Assembly: GCF_020524765.1 (NCBI RefSeq)
Contig: NZ_JAIVLR010000001.1
Coordinates: 1,302,001-1,366,000 of the forward strand
Length of the DNA stretch: 64,000 bases
Source of the DNA: Qipengyuania gaetbuli
GTDB taxonomy: Bacteria > Pseudomonadota > Alphaproteobacteria > Sphingomonadales > Sphingomonadaceae
Reading direction: 5' to 3'
The notes below the pieces were generated by a model. That model was not told where the DNA came from and made no database searches. It was given only the letters and a program-made list of their open reading frames with translations. The position numbers and the translations under genes were made by a program. The number at the start of each line of letters is the position of its first letter. Positions within the stretch are counted from its first letter, which is position 1. Positions 1-9,258 of the stretch are shown piece after piece.

Positions 1-1
1 C

Positions 2-1711
2 CCCCGCGCGGTCAATGGCTACAGCGTCGCGCGCGACGGCAGCCGGATCGCCATCTGGACCGACATCGCACGCAGTTGCACGCGTATCGATTGCGATGAC
101 AGCGCGAAGAAATACCTGCCCGGCCCCGGCGACGGTCGTCTCTACGAAGGCGATGGCGGGTTCTACCGCCACTGGGACAGCTGGGAGACACCGGGTACGC
201 TCAGCCGCGTATTCGCTTTCCCGCTCGAAAACGGCATCGCCACCGGCACGGGCACGCCCGTGGACGGGCCGCTCGGCGTAGGCGGGCCGAATGGCGACAC
301 GCCGACCATGCCCTTCGGCGGCGGCGAGGATGTTGCTTGGGCGGCCGATGGCAAGGGCGTGTTCTTCACCGCGCGCGAAGCCGATGCGAAGGAGCCCTAT
401 TCGACCAATCTCGACATCTGGTTCTCCGACCTGTCGGGCAATGCGCCGGTCAATCTGACCAAGGCCAACGAGGCGCTCGACGCGCTGCCGACCCCTTCGC
501 CCGATGGCCAGTACCTCGCCTATGTCGCCATGGAACGGCCCACTTACGAGGCGGACCGGCAGGTCATCATGCTGCGCGACCTCAAGACCGGCGTCACCAC
601 GCCGCTGACCGCGAGTTTCGACCGAAGCTTCGGCAGCATCGCCTGGACCCCGGATTCGCGCTGGATCGTGGCGAGTGCGCAGGACGTCCTCGATACGCCG
701 GCCTTCCGCATCGATCCGCGGACCGGCGCGGTCGAACGGCTCGACCTGATGGCCGGTAACGAGGCCCACATCGGCAATATCGTCCCGCTGCATGGCGGCG
801 ACCTGCTGTTCACCCGCGATTCGATCGGCGCGCCGGCCGAGCTGTACCTGTCGCGCGACTGGGCGCAGGCCAAGCCGCTGACGCAGGTCGCCTCGCAGGT
901 CGTCGGCAAGCTCGCGCCGGTCGTGGTCGAACGTTTCAGCTTCAAGGGCGCGAACGGCAACACCGTCTGGGGCCAGATCACCAAGCTCGACGGGTATGAC
1001 GGCAAGATGCCCGCTATCCTTTACGTCCATGGCGGCCCACAGGGCTCGTTCAACGACGGTTGGTCGAGCCGCTGGAACCCGCGTGTTGTCGCCAGCCAGG
1101 GCTATGCGGTCATCTCGGTCGATTTCCATGGCTCCACCGGATACGGTCAGGCCTTCACCGACGCGATCCGCAACGACTGGGGCGGTAAGCCGCTCGAAGA
1201 CCTCCAGCTTGGCCTTGCCGCCGCGCTCGAGCGGGACAAGCAGATCGACGGCACCCGCGCCTGCGCCATGGGGGCAAGTTACGGCGGCTACATGATGAAC
1301 TGGATTGCCGGGAAATGGCCCGACCGGTTCGACTGCCTGGTGCAGCACGACGGCCTCTTCGACATGCGCAGCTTCTATTACACCACCGAGGAACTGTGGT
1401 TTCCCAAGTGGGAATTCGGCGGAAACTATGCGGAGAACAGCGAGGAATACGAGCGTTGGAACCCGGTCAACCACGTCGACAAGTGGCAGACCCCGATGCT
1501 GGTGATCGCGGGCGAAAAGGACTTCCGTGTGCCCTACACGCAGGGCCTTGCCAGCTTCACGGCCCTGCAGGAGCGCAACATCCCGAGCCAGCTGCTGGTC
1601 TTCCCTTCGGAAAACCACTGGGTGCTGGGCGCCAAGAATTCGCTGCAGTGGCACAACACCGTGTTCGCCTGGCTTGACCGCTGGCTGAAGCCGGACGGCG
1701 CGGGTGAGTAA
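2..1711 (+). CDS. S9 family serine peptidase (prolyl oligopeptidase type), 5' truncated
   Basis: Serine exopeptidase of the dipeptidyl-aminopeptidase / acylaminoacyl-peptidase group. The frame is open to the window edge, so the start, any signal peptide and the first propeller blades lie outside; 569 residues are visible. TolB/WD40-like blades (for example SPDGQYLAY and TPDSRWIV) fill roughly the first 300 residues and the alpha/beta-hydrolase domain follows. The catalytic triad is readable: Ser in GASYGGYM (codon at 1277), Asp in EKDFRVPY (1520) and His in ENHW (1616). The stop overlaps the next start by eight bases (GTGAGTAA), which suggests coupled translation. Family membership is secure; the substrate cannot be told from sequence. 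Confidence 0.93.
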   Translation, partial: PRAVNGYSVARDGSRIAIWTDIARSCTRIDCDDSAKKYLPGPGDGRLYEGDGGFYRHWDSWETPGTLSRVFAFPLENGIATGTGTPVDGPLGVGGPNGDTPTMPFGGGEDVAWAADGKGVFFTAREADAKEPYSTNLDIWFSDLSGNAPVNLTKANEALDALPTPSPDGQYLAYVAMERPTYEADRQVIMLRDLKTGVTTPLTASFDRSFGSIAWTPDSRWIVASAQDVLDTPAFRIDPRTGAVERLDLMAGNEAHIGNIVPLHGGDLLFTRDSIGAPAELYLSRDWAQAKPLTQVASQVVGKLAPVVVERFSFKGANGNTVWGQITKLDGYDGKMPAILYVHGGPQGSFNDGWSSRWNPRVVASQGYAVISVDFHGSTGYGQAFTDAIRNDWGGKPLEDLQLGLAAALERDKQIDGTRACAMGASYGGYMMNWIAGKWPDRFDCLVQHDGLFDMRSFYYTTEELWFPKWEFGGNYAENSEEYERWNPVNHVDKWQTPMLVIAGEKDFRVPYTQGLASFTALQERNIPSQLLVFPSENHWVLGAKNSLQWHNTVFAWLDRWLKPDGAGE

Positions 1712-2075
1712 GCTAGAGAAGGCGCAAAGGGCCTTTGCGAAGATCGGCGCTTCAGGGCTGGAGCGCCAGATCTTCCTTTGCGCGGTCAGCGAGAAGCAGA
1801 AATGCTGCTCGCGCGACGAGGGCAAGGCGGCCTGGAACTATCTCAAGAAGCGGCTGAAGGAGCTGGGTCTCGCCGGGCCTGGCGGCAAGGTCCAGCGGAC
1901 CAAGGCCGACTGCCTCCAAGTCTGCGCCAAGGGGCCGATCGCCGTCGTCTGGCCCGATAACGTCTGGTATCATTCGTGCGATGAAGAGGTGCTGGAAGCG
2001 ATCATCCAGCGTCATCTGATCGGCGGGGTCCCGGTCGAGGAATACCGTCTGCGCGAACCGGACGGCGCCGACTAG
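1704..2075 (+). CDS. (2Fe-2S) ferredoxin domain protein, thioredoxin-like
   Basis: Small (123 aa) soluble protein of the thioredoxin-fold 2Fe-2S ferredoxin family. The expected four-cysteine pattern is present as C26, C35, C70 and C74 (the last two as CLQVC), with extra cysteines C34 and C92. Known members carry one 2Fe-2S cluster; the electron partner is unknown. The start is GTG inside the stop region of the upstream peptidase (eight-base overlap), so it is read from the same message. It converges with the membrane-protein gene on the other strand, the two ends overlapping by four bases. Sure of the domain, unsure of the role. Confidence 0.85.
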   Translation: MSKLEKAQRAFAKIGASGLERQIFLCAVSEKQKCCSRDEGKAAWNYLKKRLKELGLAGPGGKVQRTKADCLQVCAKGPIAVVWPDNVWYHSCDEEVLEAIIQRHLIGGVPVEEYRLREPDGAD

Positions 2076-2371
2076 TCCTTGTCGCGCCAGCTGTCGCCGG
2101 TCGGGTCCTCGACGCTTTCGTCGTGGCCGGTGCCCGACGACAGGAACATCAGCCCCATCAGCGCGCCGGTCAGCAGCATGGTGAAACCGATGCCGAGCGC
2201 GATGGCGATGTAATAATGCACCGATGCCGCGCTGCCCTGCTTGTAGAGCAGGGCCATCGCGATGGCGACGATACCGACAGTCAGCAGGAACAGGAAGCGC
2301 ATCAGCCGCCGGAACCGCGCCCAGGCGAAGGCTGCCTGCTGGGGATCGTCGAGCGGCGATTTCTTGGTCAT
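2072..2371 (-). CDS. Small two-helix membrane protein, unknown function
   Basis: A 99-residue protein with a charged N-terminus, two hydrophobic segments (about residues 24-44 and 53-77) and a polar, acidic tail ending in SWRDKD, the pattern of a small inner-membrane protein with both ends on the same side. I do not recognise a named family, although the composition looks like conserved short membrane proteins of sphingomonads. It is transcribed divergently from the CBS-domain gene and overlaps the ferredoxin gene tail-to-tail by four bases. No function is inferred. Confidence 0.7.
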   Translation of the reverse strand: MTKKSPLDDPQQAAFAWARFRRLMRFLFLLTVGIVAIAMALLYKQGSAASVHYYIAIALGIGFTMLLTGALMGLMFLSSGTGHDESVEDPTGDSWRDKD

Positions 2372-2482
2372 GCCCCCTCAATGGCGATGAGAAGCACGCG
2401 CTTCAACGGTTTCGCGCCGCCGGACTCGCCAATTGCGCCGGAAAATGTCATTCTTGCCGCACAGGCAACACAGGAGAGGCGC

Positions 2483-2914
2483 ATGAACATCGGCAATCTC
2501 ATCGAGGGGCGGGCGAGTTCCGACATCATCTCGGTGGAGGTCGGACAGTCCGTCCGCGAAGCCGTGCGTATCCTTGCCAGTAAGCGTATCGGCGCCCTGC
2601 CCGTGCTCGAACAGGGCCGTGTCGCCGGCATCTTTTCCGAGCGCGACGTGATTCACCGCCTCGCCGACGAGGGCGAGGCCTGTCTCGATCGAAGGGTCGG
2701 CGAAGTTATGACTTCGCCTGCCATCACGGTCGACCGGATGACGACCATCGACGATGCGCTGGGCCTGATGACCCGCCGGCGCATCCGCCACTTGCCCGTC
2801 ATCGAGACCGAGATGATGTGCGGGTTCATCTCCATCGGCGACTTGGTGAAGTTCCGATACGACGAGGTGCAGCACGAAGCCGAGGCCATGCGGGAATATA
2901 TCACGCACGGTTGA
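2483..2914 (+). CDS. CBS-domain pair protein
   Basis: A 143-residue protein that is essentially two CBS motifs in tandem (about residues 10-65 and 75-130), with the usual hallmarks IGALPVLEQGRVAGIFSERD and IRHLPVIE...GFISIGDLVK. Such stand-alone CBS pairs (Bateman modules) bind adenosine nucleotides and sense energy state in related proteins; the ligand here is inferred only from family. The start is the ATG preceded by AGGAGAG at 2472-2478; the frame stays open further upstream but without a better ribosome binding site. The partner it regulates is not evident from neighbours. Confidence 0.88.
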   Translation: MNIGNLIEGRASSDIISVEVGQSVREAVRILASKRIGALPVLEQGRVAGIFSERDVIHRLADEGEACLDRRVGEVMTSPAITVDRMTTIDDALGLMTRRRIRHLPVIETEMMCGFISIGDLVKFRYDEVQHEAEAMREYITHG

Positions 2915-2945
2915 GCAGCGGCCCGACACTCCCTACATCGCGCCC

Positions 2946-3275
2946 ATGGCCGAAACGCTCACCCTGACCCCGTCCGCTGCGAAGCGCGTCGCCGCGATTG
3001 CCGCCAAGCAGGCAAAGCCTGCAATCCTGCGCCTTTCGGTCGAGGGCGGGGGCTGTTCCGGTTTCCAGTACAAGTTCGACCTCGCCGAAGGTGCGGAAGC
3101 CGACGACAGCGTCAGCGAAACCGACGGCGTGCGCCTGGTGGTCGACCCGGTGAGCCTCGACCTTGTCGCCGGCAGCACAGTCGATTTCGTCGAATCGCTC
3201 GGCGGGGCGGCCTTCAAGGTCGAAAACCCGCAGGCAGCGGCCGGCTGCGGCTGCGGATCGAGCTTCGGGATTTAG
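2946..3275 (+). CDS. erpA: Iron-sulfur cluster insertion protein (HesB/IscA family)
   Basis: A-type Fe-S carrier, 109 aa, which accepts a cluster and delivers it to apoproteins in the cytosol. The three invariant cluster-binding cysteines are C37 in GGGCSGFQY and C101/C103 in the C-terminal GCGCGSSF. The length is normal for the family. Whether it is functionally ErpA or another A-type carrier (IscA/SufA) cannot be fixed by sequence; ErpA is preferred because it stands alone, outside any isc or suf cluster. It sits just upstream of exonuclease III on the same strand. Confidence 0.88.
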   Translation: MAETLTLTPSAAKRVAAIAAKQAKPAILRLSVEGGGCSGFQYKFDLAEGAEADDSVSETDGVRLVVDPVSLDLVAGSTVDFVESLGGAAFKVENPQAAAGCGCGSSFGI

Positions 3276-3313
3276 GTTAGACCCGGCGCGGCGTTTCGGG
3301 CATCACGCGGCCC

Positions 3314-4099
3314 ATGCGTATTGCCAGCTTCAACATCAACGGGATCAAGGCCCGCCTTCCGCGTCTCAAGGAATGGCTCGAGGAAACGCGTCCCACCGTC
3401 GCCTGCCTGCAGGAAATCAAGACGATGGACGACGGCTTCCCCGCCGCCGAGTTCGAGGAAATCGGTTACAAAGCGATCTGGCACGGGCAGAAAAGCTTCA
3501 ACGGCGTCGCCATCCTCGCCGATGGCGTGGAGCCGGTCGAAATCCAGCGCGGCCTCGGCATCGACGGCCCGAACGATGGCGAGGGAGAACAGGCACGCTA
3601 CCTCGAGGCCGAGGTCAACGGCGTGCGCATCTGCAACCTCTACCTTCCCAACGGCAATCCGCACCCCGGGTCAAAGTTCGACTACAAGCTCGCCTGGATG
3701 GGCAAGCTGCGGGAACGCATGAAGGCGATCTGGGACGAGGAAGTGCCCGCCGTGGTGCTGGGCGATTACAACGTCATTCCCGAAGACAAGGACGTCTGGT
3801 CGCCCAAGGCCATGGCATCCGACGCGCTGATGCAGCCCGAATCGCGCGATGCCTACAAGCGCCTGCTCGGCGATGGCTGGACCGATGCGATCGATACGCT
3901 CAATCCGCGCGGCGGCGTGTGGACCTATTGGGACTACCAGGCCGGTGCCTGGCAGCGCGATCACGGGTTCCGGATCGACCACATCCTGCTTTCGCCCGAG
4001 CTAGCCGATCGCATGACCGCTGCCGGTGTCGACAAGGAATATCGCGGCCGCGAGAAAGCCAGCGACCATACGCCCGTCTGGGTCGAACTTCGCAGCTGA
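3314..4099 (+). CDS. xthA: Exodeoxyribonuclease III
   Basis: AP endonuclease and 3'-5' exonuclease of base excision repair, 261 aa. Catalytic residues of the endonuclease/exonuclease/phosphatase fold are in place: N7, E34 (LQEIK), Y110/N113 (LYLPNG), D151/N153 (GDYNV) and the terminal SDHTPVW with D251 and H252. The length is standard. The start ATG gives the canonical MRIASFNING beginning. It converges with the SleB-type hydrolase gene, whose terminator hairpin lies between the two stops. Confidence 0.95.
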   Translation: MRIASFNINGIKARLPRLKEWLEETRPTVACLQEIKTMDDGFPAAEFEEIGYKAIWHGQKSFNGVAILADGVEPVEIQRGLGIDGPNDGEGEQARYLEAEVNGVRICNLYLPNGNPHPGSKFDYKLAWMGKLRERMKAIWDEEVPAVVLGDYNVIPEDKDVWSPKAMASDALMQPESRDAYKRLLGDGWTDAIDTLNPRGGVWTYWDYQAGAWQRDHGFRIDHILLSPELADRMTAAGVDKEYRGREKASDHTPVWVELRS

Positions 4100-4114
4100 G
4101 CGACCTCGCTATGG

Positions 4115-4148
4115 AAAAGGGCCGCCTCGCAGCACGGCGAGACGGCCC
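4115..4148 (-). terminator. Rho-independent terminator of the cell-wall hydrolase gene
   Basis: Read on the minus strand, a 12-bp stem (arms 4148-4137 and 4130-4119, including one G-U pair) with a six-base loop is followed directly by TTTT. It starts 24 bases after the stop of the hydrolase gene. On the plus strand one pair becomes a mismatch and no T-run follows, so it mainly serves the minus strand. Confidence 0.8.
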
Positions 4149-4171
4149 CAATCTGATCTCGGCTACCGGAC

Positions 4172-4825
4172 TTAACGGTAGAAGATGTGCGTATTGATCG
4201 TCGCGCGGGCGACCTTGCGCTTCGCCCAGCTCGGACGGACGTAATTCGCGTGGAAGTAGAGCGAATCGTCTGCAGCGCTGTCCCACAGGCCCTGATGCGC
4301 GATGCGGGCGATCGCCTTGGCCCGCTTCCAAGCAGCGGAGTGCTGCTTGATGCTGGGCATCCGGCCACCGCGCACGAAGCTGAACTGCGAACGCTGGTAG
4401 ACCACGCCGCAATAGCTCGACGGGAACTGGCGCGATTCGCTGCGGTTGATGATCACCTGCGCAACGGCAAGCTGGCCTTCGAGCGGCTCGCCGCGCGATT
4501 CGAAATAGATCGCGCCGGCAAGGCAGCGCATTTCTTCCGACAGCTGGCCGGCTGCGGGCATGGAGGCGACGAGGTCGTGCAGGCTGGCGGCCTGCATTGC
4601 GTCGTCGGAAATCTCGTCGGTGGATTCCGGTTCTTCCGGAATGTCCTGGACCACTTCGCCTTCGACGAAAACCGGGACAACCTCGTCGGTGAGGGCGGTT
4701 TCGGAGACAGTGGTATTACGGTCCGCTTCTGCAGCGAGGACCGTGGCGCCGGTTTCTTCAGCCCCGGCAAGGCTCGCAATAAGCGTCGCGGCAGTCGCCG
4801 CGGCGGCAAAAAAACTCTTTCGCAT
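4172..4825 (-). CDS. Secreted cell wall hydrolase, SleB/CwlJ-type
   Basis: Peptidoglycan hydrolase (Hydrolase_2 / SleB domain), 217 aa. An N-terminal signal peptide (residues 1-22, basic start, AAAATAATLIASLAGA core) is followed by an acidic, low-complexity linker to about residue 95. The catalytic domain then contains the family signature AGAIYFESRGE with the presumed catalytic Glu109, and VAQVIINR. In Bacillus this fold cleaves spore cortex; in non-sporulating proteobacteria it probably acts in wall turnover (family knowledge, not shown here). It is followed by a strong terminator. A weak GGAA precedes the ATG. Confidence 0.88.
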   Translation of the reverse strand: MRKSFFAAAATAATLIASLAGAEETGATVLAAEADRNTTVSETALTDEVVPVFVEGEVVQDIPEEPESTDEISDDAMQAASLHDLVASMPAAGQLSEEMRCLAGAIYFESRGEPLEGQLAVAQVIINRSESRQFPSSYCGVVYQRSQFSFVRGGRMPSIKQHSAAWKRAKAIARIAHQGLWDSAADDSLYFHANYVRPSWAKRKVARATINTHIFYR

Positions 4826-5025
4826 TATTCCGAATGACTAAGCGGTGAGCTCGCTGTCGCAGGCCGGGATCCACAGCGCGTTTCTGGCGCCATTTGGTCG
4901 GATCCGATTGCGGTCCTGCCGCTTGCTCCCCGTCTGCGTGCTAGCCTGCCGACCCCATTGCCGTTGCAAGCCGCCTACGCATCGAAGCTGGGCGGCCAAA
5001 TAGTCTCATTTGAAACCGTGTCAAG

Positions 5026-5364
5026 TTAACGGGCCCACTCTGCGACCAAGCGTTCCATTTCAGGGCCATCCAGTTCGAGAATCCAAAGATCGGGGTCACG
5101 GGCCATGCGGCGGGCCAGATAATCCTCGAAATCTTCTTTGTTTTCCGTATCTTGCTGCTTGGTACACTCGAAGATTCGGTCGCCATCGAGCCGCGGCAGG
5201 CGCTCCCAAAGCATTGTATTATTGCCACTATTGGTGGTTAATATCGCCAGGGTTCCCGCATCGCGTTCGCCCGAGCGGAGGACCGTTGCAAAGCCGCCCT
5301 GCTGCTGCGCTGCCCGGATCAGGCCCGTCACTTCGAGGTGGGTAGGGAGGCGCGCGCCCTCCAT
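5026..5364 (-). CDS. DUF1491 family protein
   Basis: Cytoplasmic protein of 112 aa matching the alphaproteobacterial DUF1491 family, recognisable by ARLPTHLEVTGLIR, GGFATVLRSGERDAGTL and the C-terminal DLWILELDGPEMERL. The function is unknown. The ATG start is preferred because GAGGA lies five to six bases upstream and homologues start just before ARLP; a TTG four codons earlier (5376) overlaps the thioesterase stop as TTGA and is the alternative. It is the last gene of the long minus-strand series running away from oriC. Confidence 0.82.
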   Translation of the reverse strand: MEGARLPTHLEVTGLIRAAQQQGGFATVLRSGERDAGTLAILTTNSGNNTMLWERLPRLDGDRIFECTKQQDTENKEDFEDYLARRMARDPDLWILELDGPEMERLVAEWAR

Positions 5365-5372
5365 GCCGGTCC

Positions 5373-5834
5373 TCAACCCGAATATCCGGCAAGGCTGGAG
5401 AGCGGGATGCGCGACTTCATGAACGTGCCGGTTCCGCGCCCGATTTCGTCGCCTTCTTCGTCCACCAGGCGCGATTCGGCCACAAACACGCGGCGGCGCC
5501 CGCTGACCCAGCGCCCCTCGGCCACGACCTTGCCGGTTCGCACCGGCTTGGTGAAGTGGAGGTTGAAGGATGTCGTCAGCAGGAAACGGTCGGTCACCAG
5601 GGTGTTCGCTGCATAGAAGGCCGCATCATCGAGCATCTTGAAATAGATGGTCCCGTGTGCGGCACCGGCCGCGTGATAGGCGGCTTCGGTCACGTCGAAT
5701 ACGATCCTTGCGCGGCCTTCGCCCGTCACCTCGAGCTGCGAGGCGAAGAGCGAGTTCACCGGGGCGGAAGCGTAGAGCCGCTCGAGCGCACGCCAGTGCC
5801 GCTCGGCCCCGCTGGTAGCCGCCTGGTTCATCAT
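5373..5834 (-). CDS. PaaI-family acyl-CoA thioesterase (hotdog fold)
   Basis: A 153-residue hotdog-fold thioesterase. The core segment HAAGAAHGTIYFKMLDDAAF corresponds to the PaaI/YdiI HGG...LAD helix, here with HGT and the acidic pair DD that supplies the catalytic carboxylate. The strand FNLHFTKPVRTGKVVAEGR is typical of the family. The substrate is likely an acyl- or aryl-CoA but is not predictable. Two adjacent ATGs (5834 and 5831) follow a GAAGGAAGG Shine-Dalgarno sequence; either may be used. It starts 11 bases after the hpf stop. Confidence 0.85.
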   Translation of the reverse strand: MMNQAATSGAERHWRALERLYASAPVNSLFASQLEVTGEGRARIVFDVTEAAYHAAGAAHGTIYFKMLDDAAFYAANTLVTDRFLLTTSFNLHFTKPVRTGKVVAEGRWVSGRRRVFVAESRLVDEEGDEIGRGTGTFMKSRIPLSSLAGYSG

Positions 5835-5845
5835 TCCTTCCTTCT

Positions 5846-6415
5846 TTACCGGGGCTCGACCCAGCCGATCGAGCCGTCGGGGCGGCGATAGACCATGTTG
5901 TGCGCTTCGGTAGCCCCGTTCTTGAACAGGATGGCGTTGGTGTTCTGCAAATCGAGCATCATCACGGCATCGGCAACCGAACATTCCGGGATGATCGCGC
6001 TGGTTTCCGCGATGATCGGCGGACTGTCGGCCGTGATTTCCTCTTCGGTATCCGGTTCGGGCGCGGCGAAGATGGTGTAGGCAGCCTCTTCCTCGCGCAT
6101 GGCGTGCTGCGCCTGTTCGTGGCGATCCTGGATGCGCCGCTTGTAGCGCCGCAGCTGCTTCTCGATCTTGCCGGCGGCCTGTTCGAAAGCCTGGTGAACG
6201 TCATGCGCCTCGGCATGGCCCTTGAGGATCAGGCCCTGCATCACATGCGTCACGATATCGGAGGTGAAAGACCCGCCGGGGCCCTTGCCCAGAGTGATAT
6301 GCGAGGAGATCGCGCGGTTGAAATACTTGTCGACGATGCCTTGCATGCGGTCTTCGACATGGCTCTGCAGGGCAGCGCCGGTGTCGATCTGGTGGCCTGA
6401 GACGCGAACATCCAT
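5846..6415 (-). CDS. hpf: Ribosome hibernation-promoting factor, long form
   Basis: RaiA/HPF family protein of 189 aa. The N-terminal domain (about 1-100) binds the decoding centre of idle 30S subunits; the C-terminal domain (about 130-189, ending NMVYRRPDGSIGWVEPR) mediates 100S dimer formation in long-form HPF. An acidic linker joins them. AGGAG seven bases before the ATG supports the start. In many proteobacteria hpf follows rpoN; here it follows dnaQ in the origin-proximal operon, which is a different context. Function assigned from domain architecture. Confidence 0.93.
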   Translation of the reverse strand: MDVRVSGHQIDTGAALQSHVEDRMQGIVDKYFNRAISSHITLGKGPGGSFTSDIVTHVMQGLILKGHAEAHDVHQAFEQAAGKIEKQLRRYKRRIQDRHEQAQHAMREEEAAYTIFAAPEPDTEEEITADSPPIIAETSAIIPECSVADAVMMLDLQNTNAILFKNGATEAHNMVYRRPDGSIGWVEPR

Positions 6416-6483
6416 ATGGTATCTCCTCTATCGCACCCTGCCGATCCCCGGTCCGGCTGTGTCGGCCGGGTGGGTACCTGAAC

Positions 6484-7170
6484 CTATCCCCAGAGCGGGT
6501 TTTCGATCCCGGACATGAATTTCCTGTGCCGCGCGAGTTCTTCCTCGCTCGGCGCGTGGGGCCGCGGCTCGCGCCGGGGGCGGTCGGGTGCCTGGCGCAC
6601 CGCAATGACTTCGCGTTCGACCCGGACCACCCGTTCGGCGGCCAGTTCGAGACCGATCTGCCTGCCACCCTTCAGCTCGACATAGACCTGCGCCAGAAGT
6701 TCCGCGTCGAGCAGCGCGCCGTGCTTCACGCGGTGGCTGCGGTCGATCCCGTAGCGCGTACACAGCGCATCCAGCGAAAGCTTGGCCCCCGGGTGGCGCT
6801 TCTTGGCGATGGCGACGGTGTCGACCATGCGGCTGGTGCACACCGCTTCGCGTTCGCACAGCGCCAGTTCGGCATTGAGGAAGGCGAAGTCGAACCCGGC
6901 GTTATGCGCGACCAGCGGCGCATCGCCGATGAAGTCGAGCAATTCGTGCGCAATGTCGCGGAACAGCGGCTTGTCCGACAGGAACGATGCCGAAAGACCG
7001 TGCACGGCTTCCGCGCCGGCGGGCATGTCGCGTTCCGGATTGTAATAGGTGTGATAGGTCGCGCCGGTGGGCACGAGATTGAGCAATTCGATGCAGCCTA
7101 TTTCGACCATCCGGTCGCCGGTCCTTGGATCCAGCCCGGTGGTTTCGGTGTCGAAGACGATCTCGCGCAT
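6484..7170 (-). CDS. dnaQ: DNA polymerase III epsilon subunit (3'-5' proofreading exonuclease)
   Basis: DEDDh exonuclease of 228 aa that proofreads for the replicative polymerase. Exo I is FDTETTG (D7, E9), Exo II is AHNAGFDF (D94), and Exo III is HGALLDAELL (H150, D155), so all metal ligands and the catalytic His are present. The tail after residue 170 is basic and Pro-rich with the polymerase-binding region. The dnaQ-coaE-aroE-maf order next to the origin is conserved in alphaproteobacteria. Confidence 0.95.
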   Translation of the reverse strand: MREIVFDTETTGLDPRTGDRMVEIGCIELLNLVPTGATYHTYYNPERDMPAGAEAVHGLSASFLSDKPLFRDIAHELLDFIGDAPLVAHNAGFDFAFLNAELALCEREAVCTSRMVDTVAIAKKRHPGAKLSLDALCTRYGIDRSHRVKHGALLDAELLAQVYVELKGGRQIGLELAAERVVRVEREVIAVRQAPDRPRREPRPHAPSEEELARHRKFMSGIENPLWG

Positions 7171-7211
7171 TGGCCCGACTATCGGACTCGCGCTGGCGGA
7201 TTACAAGAGGT

Positions 7212-7814
7212 TTAGCCGCGCTTTTCTTGGCGCAGCTTTTCGATGAGGGCGCGCACCGCCGCCTCGGTTTGCGCAAGGCTCGTACCAGTGTCGATCACGT
7301 GGTCGGCACGCTCGCGCTTCTCGATATCGGGCACCTGGATCGAGAGGATATGGGCGAATTTCTCGGGCGTCATGCCGGGACGCGCCAGCACGCGCTGGCG
7401 CTGCACTTCGGCCGGAGCCGACACGACGACGACCGCGTCGACGGCCTGCGATCCGCCCTTTTCGAACAGGAGCGGGATGTCGAACACCACCATGTCCTGC
7501 CCGGCGTGCTCGATCAGGAATGCCCCGCGTTTTTCGGCGACGGCAGGATGCACGATCGCCTCGAGCCGGGCGAGGGCTTGCGGATCGGCGAAAACCTGCT
7601 GTCCCAGCCGGTCGCGCAACACGCCTTCTGCACCGGTGCTGCCGGGAAATTCGCGTTCGATCGCATCGACCAGTTCACCGCCCGGGCCCTGCATGGCGCG
7701 CACCTCCCTGTCGGCGTCGAAAACCGGCACGCCGGCGCCCTCGAACATGGCGGCGACGGTGGACTTGCCCATGCCGATGGAGCCGGTAAGCCCGACGATG
7801 AGGGGGCGGGTCAT
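7212..7814 (-). CDS. coaE: Dephospho-CoA kinase
   Basis: Last step of coenzyme A synthesis: ATP-dependent phosphorylation of the ribose 3'-hydroxyl of dephospho-CoA. The P-loop GSIGMGKS spans residues 11-18, and the CoA-domain motifs FDIPLLFEKGG and VVVVSAP follow. Length 200 aa is standard. Its start codon overlaps the aroE stop as ATGA, so the two are translationally coupled. Confidence 0.95.
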   Translation of the reverse strand: MTRPLIVGLTGSIGMGKSTVAAMFEGAGVPVFDADREVRAMQGPGGELVDAIEREFPGSTGAEGVLRDRLGQQVFADPQALARLEAIVHPAVAEKRGAFLIEHAGQDMVVFDIPLLFEKGGSQAVDAVVVVSAPAEVQRQRVLARPGMTPEKFAHILSIQVPDIEKRERADHVIDTGTSLAQTEAAVRALIEKLRQEKRG

Positions 7815-8665
7815 GCCATCAGCCTTTGGCGCAATTCGGCATCGTGTCCGCGCGGGGGCTCCACACCGAAGAAATGGGTGAATGCAGCCGCGGCTTGCCC
7901 GATCAGCATGGCGAGACCGTCGATGGTCTCGAAACCTGCCGACCGCGCCTGCTGCAAGAATTCGGTTTCGACCGGATCGGTCACGATATCGTAGGCGACG
8001 GAACCGGGGGGCGCATGGCTCCAGTCGAATTCGAGCGGCGGCTGGCCGCGCATGCCGAGCGGGGATGCGTTGATGACCAGGTCGCAGCAGCCCTCCCGGT
8101 CGTCGAATGCGAAATCGGTGGGTTTGGCGAAATGGTCGAGCGGCGCGACATGATGCTCCCCGCCCGGATCGAGTTCGCCGAGCAATGCCTCCGCTTTGCC
8201 CGCATCGCGCCCGGCAAGAACGAGGGTGAAGCCTTCGCCCGCCAGTCCCGCAACGATGGCCCGCGCTGCGCCGCCGGTGCCGAGGATCCGCGCCATGCGG
8301 AAGTAATGCGTGGCCTTGAGGCGTTCGCGCAGCGGCTCGAGAAAGCCTGCGACATCGGTGTTGCGACCGACCAGTGCGCCGTCGGGTGCCCTGACAATGG
8401 TATTCACCGCACCGACACGGCGGGCAAGCGGCTCGAGCCGGTCAAGCAGCGAAATGACCGCCTGCTTGTGCGGCATGGTGACATTGCAGCCGCGCCAGTC
8501 CGGATCGCCGCGCCGTTCTTCCAGATAGGCGGCGAGATCGTCGGCGATCACGTGGTGCGCACGATATTCCGCATCGAGGCCGAGCTTGTCGATCCAGAAC
8601 CCGTGGATCGCGGGCGATTTCGACTGGGCAATCGGATCGCCGATGACTTCCGCATAAATCGTCAC
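7811..8665 (-). CDS. aroE: Shikimate dehydrogenase
   Basis: NADPH-dependent reduction of 3-dehydroshikimate in the aromatic amino-acid pathway; 284 aa. Shikimate-binding SKSP (15-18), catalytic Lys67 in NVTMPHKQ, Asp104 in GRNTDVAGF, and the dinucleotide loop GTGGAARA near residue 130 are present, with NASPLGM in the C-terminal half. The GTG start is chosen because it overlaps the maf stop (GTGA) and gives the normal [17 protein letters not shown] beginning; longer in-frame extensions lack a ribosome binding site. Confidence 0.94.
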   Translation of the reverse strand: MTIYAEVIGDPIAQSKSPAIHGFWIDKLGLDAEYRAHHVIADDLAAYLEERRGDPDWRGCNVTMPHKQAVISLLDRLEPLARRVGAVNTIVRAPDGALVGRNTDVAGFLEPLRERLKATHYFRMARILGTGGAARAIVAGLAGEGFTLVLAGRDAGKAEALLGELDPGGEHHVAPLDHFAKPTDFAFDDREGCCDLVINASPLGMRGQPPLEFDWSHAPPGSVAYDIVTDPVETEFLQQARSAGFETIDGLAMLIGQAAAAFTHFFGVEPPRGHDAELRQRLMA

Positions 8666-9258
8666 GAGGGCAGGGCGCCTTCCTCGCGCAGCGCGTCCAA
8701 TACCTGCAGCAAAGGCATGCCAAGCACGGTGAACTGGTCGCCCATGATGCTGTCGAACAATTGGACGCCGGGACCCTCGATCCGGAACACGCCGACGCAG
8801 TAGGAAACCTCGGGCCATTCGGCATCGAGATAGGCCTCGATGAATTCCTCGGAGAGTTGGCGGACCTTCAGCCGGGCGAAGTCCGATCCCATCCACACGA
8901 TGCGCCCGTCTCGCGCCAGCGCGGCGGCGCTGTGCAGCGTCATGGCCTTGCCAGAAAAGAAGCGCAGGTGTTCTGCCGCCTGTTCGCGCGTCGCCGGCTT
9001 GTCGAACCGCCGCCCCTCGACCTCAACCAGAGAATCGCTGCCGAGAACGAGGCCCTTCGCCTCCACCGCAGTTGCCTTCGCCGCAGCCAGCGCCTGCGCG
9101 ATTTCGGCCGGTTCCGCGTCTTCCATTTCCGCCTCGAGTGCGCGCTCGTCCACGTCGCCAGCACGCGCCTCGAAAGCGACGCCTGCCGCTTCGAGCATCG
9201 CCTTGCGCGAGGCAGAGTTCGAGGCGAGGATGATGCCTTCGCCTGCAATCGCGCTCAT
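8662..9258 (-). CDS. maf: Maf family nucleotide pyrophosphatase
   Basis: House-cleaning nucleoside triphosphate pyrophosphatase of 198 aa. The Maf signature [17 protein letters not shown] opens the protein, and the catalytic aspartate lies in [12 protein letters not shown]. The family hydrolyses dTTP/UTP or modified nucleotides such as m7GTP; having S rather than T in GSDSL hints at the YceF (m7GTP) branch, but this is not decisive. ATG overlaps the ppsR stop (ATGA). Confidence 0.9.
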   Translation of the reverse strand: MSAIAGEGIILASNSASRKAMLEAAGVAFEARAGDVDERALEAEMEDAEPAEIAQALAAAKATAVEAKGLVLGSDSLVEVEGRRFDKPATREQAAEHLRFFSGKAMTLHSAAALARDGRIVWMGSDFARLKVRQLSEEFIEAYLDAEWPEVSYCVGVFRIEGPGVQLFDSIMGDQFTVLGMPLLQVLDALREEGALPS